Of a stretch of DNA of 64,000 nucleotides, positions 27,626 through 39,500 are shown piece by piece. The notes beneath the pieces were generated by a model. The model ran no database searches and was not told the origin of the DNA. It saw only the letters and a program-made list of their open reading frames with translations. The DNA is taken from positions 1-64,000 of the forward strand of contig CAJNDS010002688.1 of the NCBI GenBank assembly GCA_905221605.1, read 5' to 3'. The translations under genes were made by a program, and so were the position numbers. Numbering within the stretch: the first letter of the stretch is position 1; each line of letters opens with the position of its first letter. Source of the DNA: Symbiodinium natans. Taxonomy: Eukaryota > Sar > Dinophyceae > Suessiales > Symbiodiniaceae.

Positions 27626-28929
27626 TGTAGGGTTTAGGGTTTAGGGTTTAGGGTTCAGGGTTTAGGGTTTAGGGTTTAGGGTTTCCACCCAGCAGCTTGC
27701 TCGATGGGCTTTCGGGGAAGCCCTTGATGGGGCAGCAAGCTTTGCTTTGAGAGGGAAGCTGAGCCCTTAGGGTTTAGGGTTTAGGGTTTAGGGTTTAGGG
27801 TTTAGGGTTTAGGGTACCCTAGTAGGAATCCGGTGCTTCTTCGCGTGGTAAGATGTTTAAGGCATCCCTGTTCGGATGGGGCTGTTGAAAGTGCGCTTCA
27901 AGCATTGCTGGGAGGCCAAGAAAGGTTGTCACTACATCATGCGTGGGGTGGTGCTACTAGCTGAGATTCACGGGATCCGCGCCGGCCTCCATGAAGAAGA
28001 AAGTGAGCGACGGTTTATGACATCCTTAAACTTTCAGCTGATGCATTTCCAATCCTGCCCGCAAAATGCAAAAACATGACGGAATAAGAAAAGCTTCTGT
28101 CCAACGAAATGCTGTTATTGACTGGTCGGCCTACTCTGTCCCCGTTGTGAGTGCTATGCGGTCGCAACTTGTTTGCATGCCCTCAAGATAAACCCCAACC
28201 TCCCTGAGATCTTGAACTCAACGTTCCCTAAAACCTCAACCCCTAGACCCTAAACCCTAAACCCTAAACCCTCAACCCTCAACCCTAAACCCTAAACCCT
28301 AAACTTACATGAATCCGGCTAGTTCTCCCAAAGCAGATTTCTCGCCGCAGTGCTTGGTTCACACCGGTTCGTGGAGCCTCCCGACTCCGCAATGTGCGAC
28401 TCCCAGGGTTTAGGGTTTAGGGTTTAGGGTTTAGGGTTTTGGGGTTTTAGGGTTTTAGGGTTTTAGGGTTTAGGGTTTAGGGTGTAGGGTTCAGGGTTCA
28501 GGGTTCAGGGTTCAGGGTTTAGGGGGTATTTCGGTTTCTTTAGGTCAAGACGGCACTGACAATGGCTCTAACGGTGAAGCGTTTTGGGCTTAGGGGTCAG
28601 CGTCGCTGCATGATTGATGATCTGCATATCAGACCCTGGGAGGATCCAAAAAGTAGAGCCCCCAAACAATGCCCTATACTACTATTGGGTCATTCTTGGT
28701 GCAGGGTTTAGGGTTTAGTGTTTAGGGTTTAGGGTTTAGGGTTTAGGGTTTAGGAACCCTTCAGGGCTTGTTGGATCTTCCCAGGGGTCTGGGATTGTGA
28801 GGTCAGCAACGGCGGGAGTGGCCAGAGGCGAAGTGCGAAAGCCATCTATTTGCTGGTTCTGAGCAGGGCGTTTGAGAGAGAGTAAGATTTTCAATATAGC
28901 CCCTGAAAGATGTTTTTTTTTTAGAGGCC

Positions 28930-29180
28930 CTTGCAAAATTTTACCACTACGCGACCCGCCTCGGCCGCGGCGAGACCCAAACGGGGTGCTGTTTGGCCTC
29001 AAGAATGTGGCAGTGGCACAAATTAGGTAGAGCTGATGCAGGGGTGGGGGTGGGAGGGGGTTCCGTTTTTTTGGCGAAAATTGTGTCCACTTTCTGGACT
29101 TTAAGGGAGGGTACCAATCCAGGCACAACAGTACCAAGCCTTTCCACCTACAGTCCGAGGTCTCGGCGGAATTCCCCACG
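28930..29180. repeat. Repeat family K, copy 1
   Basis: Begins near CTACGCGACCCGCCTCGGCC and ends near TCTCGGCGGAATTCC...ACGAAG. The same ends recur at about 31385-31888. Its interior holds a G-rich tract. Confidence 0.5.
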
Positions 29181-30459
29181 AAGAACTTGCAAGCTGTGTG
29201 GCTTTGCTTTCGCATGCTGATGCTGCAAACATGTGTGCAGGGATTGAAGCTGCCCGTTTGGGACAGCCCAGCTCGCATTTCCGAGCTGTGCGTTGCCCGG
29301 CCCCAAGACGATTTCTCAGAGCATCAAAATACCGGTTTAGCGTGAGGTTTAATGTCGAAGCCTAGCGAGCCTAAAGCAGTTCTCTCTTTGCTGGGTGCAG
29401 GTTCCAACGGCTCAGCACCACACCAAAGCTCGGTTCTGAGACTCCTCTCGATGTTCGAAAGATCAGTGTTCCGCTCCATGGAGAGACGTGCGCGCACACG
29501 CTTGGGCACAGCTAGGCCTGCTTTTGCGAAGTACGAGCAGCTGGATGTGAGCATGTTTCTTTTCAATTCAGCAGGTTCTGATGAAGGTGATGAGCAAGTA
29601 CCCGCAGATCTCCTGTGCCTTGAGGACAGGTAGGTTGACGACCTGTTCTGGGTCTGGGCTTCAGAGCCTCTTTGCTTCGGATGTCGAAGTTGAGCGGGTC
29701 TGAGGGGCCTGTACCCTAAACCCTAAACCCTAAGCCCTAAACCCTGAACCCTAAACCCTAAACCCTAAACCCTAAACCCTAAATGTAGCGTATGTTCCTT
29801 CGCAGAAAGCTGGCTTTTTGCAGAGACGTGCGGGGCCGCGGGTTTTCCGCGTCGCCGCAGGTGATGTCCGGCTGTGCTGTGCATCTTAGGGGTACCTCGT
29901 AAACCCTAAACCCCAAACCCTGAACTCTAAACCCTAAACCCTAGACTCTAAACCCTAAACCCTAAACCCTAAACCTAAACGATGCTAGGTTGGTGGTCAG
30001 AAGTTAGAAGCATGGCCGCTGGTGTCTTATGGCATGCTGTTAATATACCAACGCTTTCATGGGCTGATGCCCTGGATTGAACCTGCAGTTTTGTAGGGTT
30101 TAGGGTTTAGGGTTGAGGGTCGAGGGTTGAGGGTTTGGGGTTTAGGGTTTAAGGTTTAGGGAGGTAATTGGAGTCAACCCAATTTTCAGTTTATTTGATG
30201 CAACACCCTAAATTTTCTGCTTCTGCTCCGTCAAAAATGAATCCCTCGTTTAGTCCCTCTACAGCTGTCCGATATCATCCTACATATGTATACATAAATA
30301 TGCTGAGTAGCTGTCAGACAAATAGGCGGATACATCATAGATCATATATCGTGTACCATCATGTCTACGTGGAGGAACCCTAAACCCTAAACCCTAAACC
30401 CCAAACCCCAAACCCTAAACCCCAAACCTTGAACTCTCATTTCGAGGGTCTCGGGGCAG

Positions 30460-30500
30460 GATTTCAGTGACTCGGAGCTGCTCCGTGGTTTGTGGGCCAG
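30460..30500 (+). CDS. Myosin exon: pre-motor helix ([11 protein letters not shown])
   Basis: Follows ggggcag. Ends in GCCAG before a GC donor. With the next exon it reads [12 protein letters not shown], the usual L-x-x-R-Y/F entry to the myosin head. Confidence 0.75.
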
Positions 30501-33500
30501 GCCAGGCTCGACACCGCGGTTTAGGGTTTAGGGTTTAGGGTTTAGGGTTTAGGGTTTAGGATCTAGGGTTTAGGGTTTAAGGTTGGCTCTGCACCGCGCC
30601 TGTGGCGGAGGTTTGTCACGTCAGGTTTAGGCCCCGGCTTGATGGGGTTTAGGGTTTAGGGTTTAGGGTTTAGGCTTAGTAGGGTTTAGAGCATTTAGGG
30701 TTCAGAGGGTTTAGAGGGTTTCGGGTATGAGTTGATAAAGATCTGCAAGTATGTATGTATATACAGAAATGTATATACAATACAAGGTAAAGGCATGTGG
30801 GATCCAAGGAGCAGAAGAAGCTGAACGCAACGCAAATGTCTGACACGGAAAAGCAGGGGGATAGCAGAGAGGGACCTAGACCCTAAACCCTAAGCCCTAA
30901 ACTCTACACCCTGAACCCTAAACCCGAAACCCTAAACCCCAAGCCCCCAACCGCGCAGGTACGAAAGGCGGCAGATCTACACCTGGTTGGGTGACGTCCT
31001 GGTGTCCGTGAACCCCTACTCTGATGTGGGAGCTTTTGGTCAGGCAAGCTCCCCAAAACCAAGTCCCAATCCCTAAGCCCTAAGCCGCCCTAAGCCCGAA
31101 GCCCTAAGCCCTAAGCCCTAACCCCTAAGCCCTGAGCCCTAAGCCCTAACCCCTAAGCCCTGAGCCCTAAGCCCTAAGCCCTAAGCCCTAACCCCTAAGC
31201 CCTAAGCCCGAAGCCCGAAGCCAAAAGCCGGAAGCCCGAAGCCCGAAAGCCCCAAGCCCTAAGCCCTAAGCCCTAAACCCTGAACCCTAAAACCCTAAAT
31301 CCTAACCCTACTGGTTCTTAGATGAAGCAATTAGGTACCTCATATCCTCCTAAAGAAAACCTTAACACCCTTTCAGGGACGCTGTAGGGTACCTAATTTT
31401 AACGCTACGCGACCCGCCTCGGCCCGGCCCAGCGCATCCGCGTGAGCATGGTGATTCCGCAGCGCCCAAGTCGCTGGACCCCAAGCAATAAGGGTTGGGT
31501 TGAGGGTTGAGGGTTGAGGGTTGAGGGTTCCGGGTTTATGGTTTATGGTTTGGGGTTTGGGGTTGAGGGTTAGTTTAGGGCTCAAGGTTCACGCTTTGGG
31601 GTTGAGGGTTTCGGCTTGGAGTGATCGTAGGGTTGAGCCAGGCCCCTTAAGGTTTAAGGGGGAGGGGGGGAGAGGGGGGGGGGGGGGGAGGGGGGGAGCC
31701 GAGGTGCGGTGGCGTTGGGTGGGGGTGGGGAGGGGGGAGGGGGTGGGGGTGGGGGGTGGGGTGGTGGGGGGGGGGTGGGGGGGGGGTGGGGGGGGGGGGG
31801 GGGGGGGGGGGGGTGGGGGGGGGTGCCTGTTCTGACAACCTATACACCTCCGGCCCGAGGCCTCGGCGGATTCCTTCATGCCCTACGAAGAACCCGGGAG
31901 AAGCTCTACACTCCCAATTTTGTTAATGAAGTGTTTTGGTTAGGAGATGGCGGCGCGCTACTCGTCGAGCAGACCGCCGCAGGTAGCTTTGCCTGACGTC
32001 GGTCTAGATCGAGGGCCAGACTCAGCTCTACATTAGGGTCATTAAGGTTTTGGGGTGTAGAGTCCTGAACCCTGGCGAGACGAATCCGACCCAGACCTGC
32101 ACGACATGCTAAGTTCTAGGACCCAGATCAGTCCGTGCAGGCTTTATTTCGCATTCTTCCGAGGTACTTACGAATCGGAAGACCGGATTCGGGTTAGGGG
32201 TTTGCGTGTTTAGGGCATAGTCTTTTGGAGTTAGGGTCTGGACTTTGGGGTTTAGAGTTCTGTTCTGCTTCCTAGCTAGCGTAGCTGATTCGTGTGGCAC
32301 AGGCGCCGCACCTGTATGCTGTCGTCCAGCAAGCTTTGTCTGCGCCAGGGAGGAGGTCGCACTGGCTGTTTGCTCACCCCTAAACCCTAAACCCGAAGCC
32401 CTAAACCCTAAGCCCTGAACCCTGAACCCTAAACCCTAAACCCTAAACCCTAAACCCTAAACCCTAAACCCTAAACCCTAAACCCGTTTCTGGAGGCGTT
32501 GTAACGTGGTCAAGATTCCCCGAGTCGACTCGCCAATGGCAGGCAAGCTCTGCTCATCACGGGTGAGAGTGGAGCTGGGAAGACGGAGGCCTGACCTTGG
32601 AAGGATTTCTGGGTGTTTAGGGCTTCCGCTGCGGCGCAGATCAGTGCTACTCAGCCATCTCCATGCTGCTTGTTTTTCTTTTTTTCTTTTGCGCATGCTT
32701 TCGCCACGCTCCGTTACGCCCCCTTACAGCTGGAGGCTCGCATGCGACGGCCATTCCATCTTGCACAAGCAGCAAGGATGACCATTTTGTGTCTTGTTCC
32801 CGGCGTTGCGCCAGCCTCGCACAGAGATCCCTATGACCCATGCACCCATGTTGTTGCATGTTTTTCTGCGTGTCGGATGACACATGGGGGTTTCCGAAAT
32901 TAGGGGTACCTTCTATTGGGGTCCTTCTTATAAGGGGGATCCTCTTTGTCTCCTTTATAAGGGATCCCCCCAGTTTCATAAACCACCCCCAAGTATGGGT
33001 TCTCAGCGGCTATGGAGCTGGGCAGCAAGACGCCTGGCGCGCCTCGAGCGGGTGGAGGCAGGGGTCTCTATTCAAAGTCCCCTCCAAGCACGAAACCAAA
33101 GAGGAATGATGTCAGGGGTCCTGTGTCTTGTTTATTCTTACCATGACTGTTTTTTCATATGATTATCATCATTATTCTTGTTATGGTTGTTATTCTTCTG
33201 ATGGTTATTATTGCCATGATGGTTCCTTATTATTGCTATCAACTCCAGCGATTATTACTACTTGCTGTTACTCTTGGCCATTGCTTCAGGAGCACCTCCA
33301 GACAGCAGCCTTTGTGGATGCTGTGAGCCTCTTTCTTTGGGAATTGAGAGTGGGCTTGCGGCTTTGGGGCTCTTGCTTTTTTTCTTTCATTATGATTATG
33401 ATGATTATTATTATTATCTTCGTTTTTTTGGTGCATCGTTTTCTATTTTTTAGCCGGTTTGGTGTACTTGGAGGTTCAAAAGGGTAAGCAAAGGAGGGCT

Positions 33501-36500
33501 ACTTGCAAGGCCCCATGTGAACCTCCCAGTATGGTTCAACTCTAGACCCCCAAACCCCAAACCCAAACCCCAAAGCCCAAAGCCCAAACCCTAAAACCCA
33601 AACTCCAAACCCCAAACTCCAAGCCCTAAACCCTAAACCCTAAACCCCTTCAAAGTTGGTGGAGTTTAGGGGATTATGGGGTTCTTAAGGGAGGGGGGTT
33701 CATGGGGGGTAGGTACCCGGAAAAACCTTAGGGAACCTTGGGGTTACATACCCCCCTTGAACCTCCTCCCTTAAGAACCCTAAACCCTAAACCCTAAACC
33801 CCAAACCCCAAACCCTAAACCCTAAACCCTAAACCCTAAACCCTAAGCCCGAAACCCTAAACCCTAAACCCTGCACACCCTAAACCCTAAACCCTAAACC
33901 CTATATAAAAAAGGTGGGCCCGCCCCTTGGCCGAGGTCATTCCTCTCGCATTCTGCAGGCCATGTCCCCGATGATTGTGGCCTCGGCTTCTTTTGAGGCT
34001 TCTTTGGGCATCCTGTCGGAGCCCTAAACCCTAAACCTAAACCCTAGCCCCTAATCCCTAAAAGGGGCCCCTAGGTTGTCATGTCGTAAACCCAAAACCC
34101 TAAACCCTCAACCCCAAACCCTAAACCCTAAACCCTAAACCCTAAACCCTAAGCCCTAAACCCTAAACCCTAAACCCTAAACCCTAAACCCTAAACCCTA
34201 AACCCTACCCTCCAAACCCCCCAAAATGCCCACCCTCACTTCTCAACAGACCCACCCCCCCCCGCCCCATAGCTCTTGAGGTGGGATTCGTTCGCCTGCG
34301 CCATTGGCTCCATGGGGCCGAATTCAATGGAGAGAGTCTCGACGTAGTCCAGAATTGGAACACGTCGGAGGACCGATGGCGCCGTTCGGCATTGTGTCTG
34401 CGTGGGGGGTAGTTCTCTAAAATAGGCCTCCCGTTTAGGTCAATACATACTGTGGCACCTTATACAAAGCATCCTCCCCAAAAAAGGGGGCCTGATCTAG
34501 AGAACGGCCCATGTCCTGGAGTAGCTGAACAGCCCGGAACCTCATTATACTGTACCCGTAGAGCCAACCCTACCCCCCTTACAGCCCTATAACCTACAGC
34601 CCTCCCAGCCCCGCATAGCCCTTCCACTAAACCCTAAACCCTAAACCCTAAACCCTAAACCCTAAACCCTAAACCCTAAACCCTAAACCCTAAACCCTAA
34701 ACCCTAAACGCCTTAAAGCCCTGTCATCTGCAGGAGTTTCTGCAGGGAGCCGAGCAGGCCTTGCTGGAATGTCATGGGGTGTGGGGCTTAGGGTTTAGGG
34801 TTTAGGGTTTAGGGTTTAGGGTTTAGGGTTTAGGGTTTAGGGTTTAGGGAGCACAGCCACAAAGCCTAAACCGGTGCCCCCAAGCAGCCCAAGCCTTACA
34901 AATCCTAGAATCTCTGATCCGAAAGTCATGTGGGGGTTTAGGGTTTAGGGTTTAGGGTTTAGGGTTTTCGGTTTAGGGTTTAGGGTTTAGGGTTCAGGGT
35001 ACCCCAAAAATAGTAGGACCCCCCTATATAATAAGGACCCCCAAGAAGGTAACCCCCTAACATGTCGGAAAGCATGCGCAGGTCTACCGGCATGTCTTGT
35101 CCACAGCCTTGGCGCCTTCCGACCAAGACTCGGACATCGGCCCTCTTCACCGAACACGAGACTGGCTCAAGGAGCGTTTTAGGGTTTAGGGTTTAGGGTT
35201 TAGGGTTTAGGGCTTAGGGTGCGCTTTTGCGATGAGTACTTGCAGGCTCATGGGTAGGAACTAGGGGAACTATGGCTATAACCCTATTCAGGTACATACA
35301 ACCCTACTTCTCAGGACCCACGAGCCTGCAAGTAGGGTTTTTGGGAGCCTACACGATTTGGGGTGTCTGGTGAAAGGAGTGGCTATCAGTCCCGAAGCCC
35401 TAAACCCTAGACTCCCTAAACCGGAAACCCTAAACCCCAAACCCTGAACCCTAAAGCCCAAACCCCCTAGGCCCTAGGCCCTAGACCCATTTCCGGGAAT
35501 CTTAAGCTGGCCTGTAGGACCAGCAACAGCAGCGAGCCCGCGATTTTTCAGATGCCGAGTCGTTCGAGCTCACAGATGTGCTCAACCCTCTGAGTGTGTG
35601 AGTGTGTGCATGGGCTCTAGAACTCCTAAACCCCGGGCCCTGAACCCTATCATGTCTCGAGGGATTATGACCCCCCGCCCCCCCCCCCCCCCCCCCCCCA
35701 TGAGATAAAGTAAGACGATTGCATCAGATGTGGGGGTTGTTCTAGATTAGGCTCTTTCCATGAGACCCGTTGATAAGGATCCCTACTCTAACCCACCCTA
35801 AACCCTATTTTAAGGCTGATCAGCTTTTCACGTTCCTCGCCCGCAGCATTTACGAGACAAGATCGCCTCCTGCAATTCAGGGCGGTGGGTATGGCCTCGA
35901 AACCTTTAGACAGGCCTACTCACTTGAAGCTCGGCAGAAACTGGGTCAGCTGAGTTGCGCAAGACAGCTCACTTCCCGTAAGCTAAGCCCTAAGCCCTAA
36001 GCCCTAAGCCCTAAGCCCTAAGCCTTAAGCCTAAGCCCTAAGCCCTAAGCCCTAAGCCCTAAGCCCTAAACCCTAAACCCTAAACCCTAAACCCTAAACC
36101 CTAAACCCTAAACCCAAAACCTTAAACCCTAACCCTAAACCCTAAATTGATCGCTTCCCAAGGATCTTTGTGCAGTCTTCTGATCCGACTGGCTCTTTGT
36201 TGGCTGTGTGCCATGTCAGCATTTGCCGACGGATGCTCCCACCTCCAGCCGCATGCAAGAATGTGTTGCATCTGCTGTTGCTGACAAACCAGGCCTGTTG
36301 ATGATTCACCGATATTCAGGCCAGTGGGCCCATGAACCCTAAACCCTAAACCCCGAACGGTTTAGGGTTTCGGGTAGTCTCTCAGCTTGTTTCCTGTCTC
36401 TCTTTCTGGATCTCCTGGGGACTGGATCGGATCGTGAGCTGTGTTCAAAGGAAACATCCAGCCCCTCACCCTAAACCCTAAACCCTAAACCCTAAACCCT

Positions 36501-39500
36501 AAACCCTAAACCCTAAACCCTGAACCCTGAACCCTGAACCCTGAACCCTGAACCCTGAACCCTGAACCCTGAACCCTGAACCTAATTCAGACATTCTCGG
36601 GTGCGGGGGACATCAGCGGTCCCATTTCGTGTGTTCTTCAACAGTCAAGGGCGCTTCATGACTAAGAAGCTTCATCAAAAAGTAAATGCTCCCTCAACCC
36701 TAAACCCTAAACCCTAAACCCTAAGCCCTAAACCCAAAACACTTTCTATCCGGTGCTGGCACTGTGACGCACACAACAAGACGTCTTGGCCAATTATCGG
36801 CCTGTTAGCCGTGAGGGCTGTTTTGGGCGAAACGCTTGATGCCAATGTATCTTTTGGGTTTGGTCACATCATCCGATTGGCAGGGGAGACAAGAAGCAAG
36901 ACCGTGTGACAAGAATAAAGGTAACAAGGGAGACCAAGAGAAGAGGCTGGAGCAAGGGAAAACGGAGCCGGAAACAGGCAAGGGGACCACACCAGATGGT
37001 GTGGTGCGGCTGGCAATGACCCAGCATGGACGCAATTGCTTCACACCAGACTTTTGTTGTAACAGTTTGGCAGAAGTACACAAGCCACCGTGCTTCCTAA
37101 CGAGCAGATGTTCTTGGCAAGTTTTCAGTGACGACCAGCCTTGGCTTAATCTGCTGACTTGCATACCGTTTACTGTACAGTAGGCTAAAGGCTAAACCCC
37201 AAACCCCAAACCCCAAACCCTAAACCTTAAACCCTAAACCCCCAACCCCCTAAACCCTAAACCCTAAACCTTAAACCCTAAACCCTGAACCCAGAATGCT
37301 GCCGACTTTTGCATTCCGAATGCTCTGCCCATGATCCAACCCCTGCGAAGGGATCCTTCTATATGGCCACCCTACTCGGAGAAGCCCGTGCTGGAGCTCG
37401 ACCACACGAGCCAGGCATCTGAAATACAAAACCTAACCCTAAACCCTCAACTCAACGTAGTTTGAGTGCCCAGTGCTGTTCAGAGGGTTGATTAGGATCC
37501 ACGCTAGAGTGCAGACTCTGTTGGGCGGAGGCCACATTCCCGAGCAGCAGTTCCTCGAGCCGGCCAAAAGACGTAGGCCACGCGGCTTTTCCGGTTTAGG
37601 GTTTAGGGTTTAGGGGTTTAGGGTCTAGGGTTTGGTGCCCATAGCACCGAGTGTCTGAGGTCCAAAGAGTTGGAATTCTGTTGGGATTCCCGACGCAGCG
37701 GATGGTGCGGGTGGCTCACAGGCGAGGCGGAACACTGAGCATACGCTGAGTTCTCCGTAGTCGCATATGGTAGCAGGGGTTTAGGGTTAGGGTTTAGGGT
37801 TTAGGGTTTGGGGTTTAGGGTTTAGGGTTTAGGGTTTCAGGTTTAGGGTTTAGGGTGTGATGTTGACAGCTTGTGATCTGCTTGTGCCCACCAGACATCC
37901 AACCTTTCCATCTCGTCGGACGACCCAGAACAGAAGCAGAGTGGCCCGTCAAGAATTACAGGGCAGGAAGTGAAGGCCTAAACCCTAAACCCTGAACCCT
38001 AAACCCTAAACCCTCTCCCTTGAAGGGGGGAGGCTCTGTCAGACGCCATACAAAGCTCTAAACCTAGCACAAGGAAAATCTCCCAGTTCACATGCAGCTC
38101 AGTTTGTGATATGGTATGAGCACACCAGTGTGAGCAGATGATACAGTCCCCCCGCCGCAGCCAGCTAGAAGGTAGGTAGGATTCCGGAAAACCTCTTCCA
38201 ACGAGCTATAGATGTCTCAGCCCGTTTCATTTGACTTAAGTTGACTCCAGTTTCATGAAGCCATATGAACCACAACATAGTTGAATCAAACTCTACTCCG
38301 GGACCCTGGTCGCCCCCCCCCCCCCCCCCAAAAAAAAAAAAAAAAAAAACAAAAAAAGAAAGAAAAAAAAGCAAAGCTCTGCTCCAGGAAGTCGCCCCAC
38401 AAATGCAAGGTGCATGGGTTCAAGGGGCTTACATGAACCCTGAAAGGGTTCTTTTTGGGTTTAGGGTTTAGATCCACATGCTTTCCTTAGGATTCGAGTA
38501 ATTTCTGGGTCCAAAAACCCCCCCCGATTTCAATGTTCACTCCTGCGTGTTTGGCTCCGTATCTCGCTGCTGTTTCCCTCTCCTGACCTCATCTTCATGT
38601 ACCTCGAATGCCATATACCCGTGACCATGTTAAGTGCTTGCATGTCAAGGTGAAGGAACCGCGACGCACAGATGCGGAGCCAATTCCGATACCGCAACTG
38701 GTGGCAGCAACACGTGGTCGACCCGCACATCTTCTCGGACCTGCAGTGCCCAGGCAGTTGGCCAGGGATGTACATGCAGGCTCTATACCTACGAGTTAAG
38801 TCGTGAGGTTCTGTCCGGAGCACTCCTGCGTAGCCAGGCCGCTGGCGTTGAGGGACCCTCATGCAGTCCTGAGTCCGAAGTTTTTACACCGTAAACCCCA
38901 AACCCTAAATCCTAAACCCTAAACCCCCTAAGCAGTAACCTTAAACCCCAAACCCGAAACCCCAAACCCCAAACGTTCAGGAAGTGTTGGAGGCCCGGTG
39001 AGGAATGAAAGCCGAAGGTTTTTGGTGGGTAATGAAGCTCACATGTTTGCTTGGTCCGAATCGAGCCCAATACACTACAATCATGATTCTAGGAGCCCTA
39101 AACCCTAAACCCTAAACCCTAAACCCTAAACCCTAAACCCTAAACCCTAAACCCTAAACCCTAAACCCTAAACTTGCCCTAAACCCTAAACCCTAAACCC
39201 TAAACCCTAAACCCTAAACCCTAAACCCTGAACCCTAAACCCTAAACCCTAAACCCTAAACCCTAAACCCTAAACTTCCCAGCAAGGGGTGCCCCTTTTT
39301 CTCGCTAGATGTCGCAGGTTTCCACATTCGGCATTCCCAAAGTCGATATCCTGTTAGCTTAATTCCCCTTGGGAGTTATTTTGTTCGTATAAAACCCAAG
39401 AGGATATCAAAAATACTGTTTGTATTAAGGTTCTAAGGGCAGTATAGTTAGATGTTATGACTCATGATTATCTCGCCTAAACCCTAAACCCTAAACCCTA

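Larger units (their letters stand above)
26178..28940 (+). other. Array-rich stretch with a few short exon-like islands
   Basis: Mostly telomere-like arrays. Possible exons: about 26646-26706 (KCADVLPQVESPAFEKELCK after ttgcag) and about 28544-28655 (TALTMALTVKRFGLRGQ after tttag). A 67-codon frame at 27876-28079 is open but unsupported. None is identified. Confidence 0.35.

Noticed and set aside
36836-37183. 115-codon frame on the plus strand and overlapping minus frames
   Set aside because: No splice context, no motif, and mutually overlapping on both strands.
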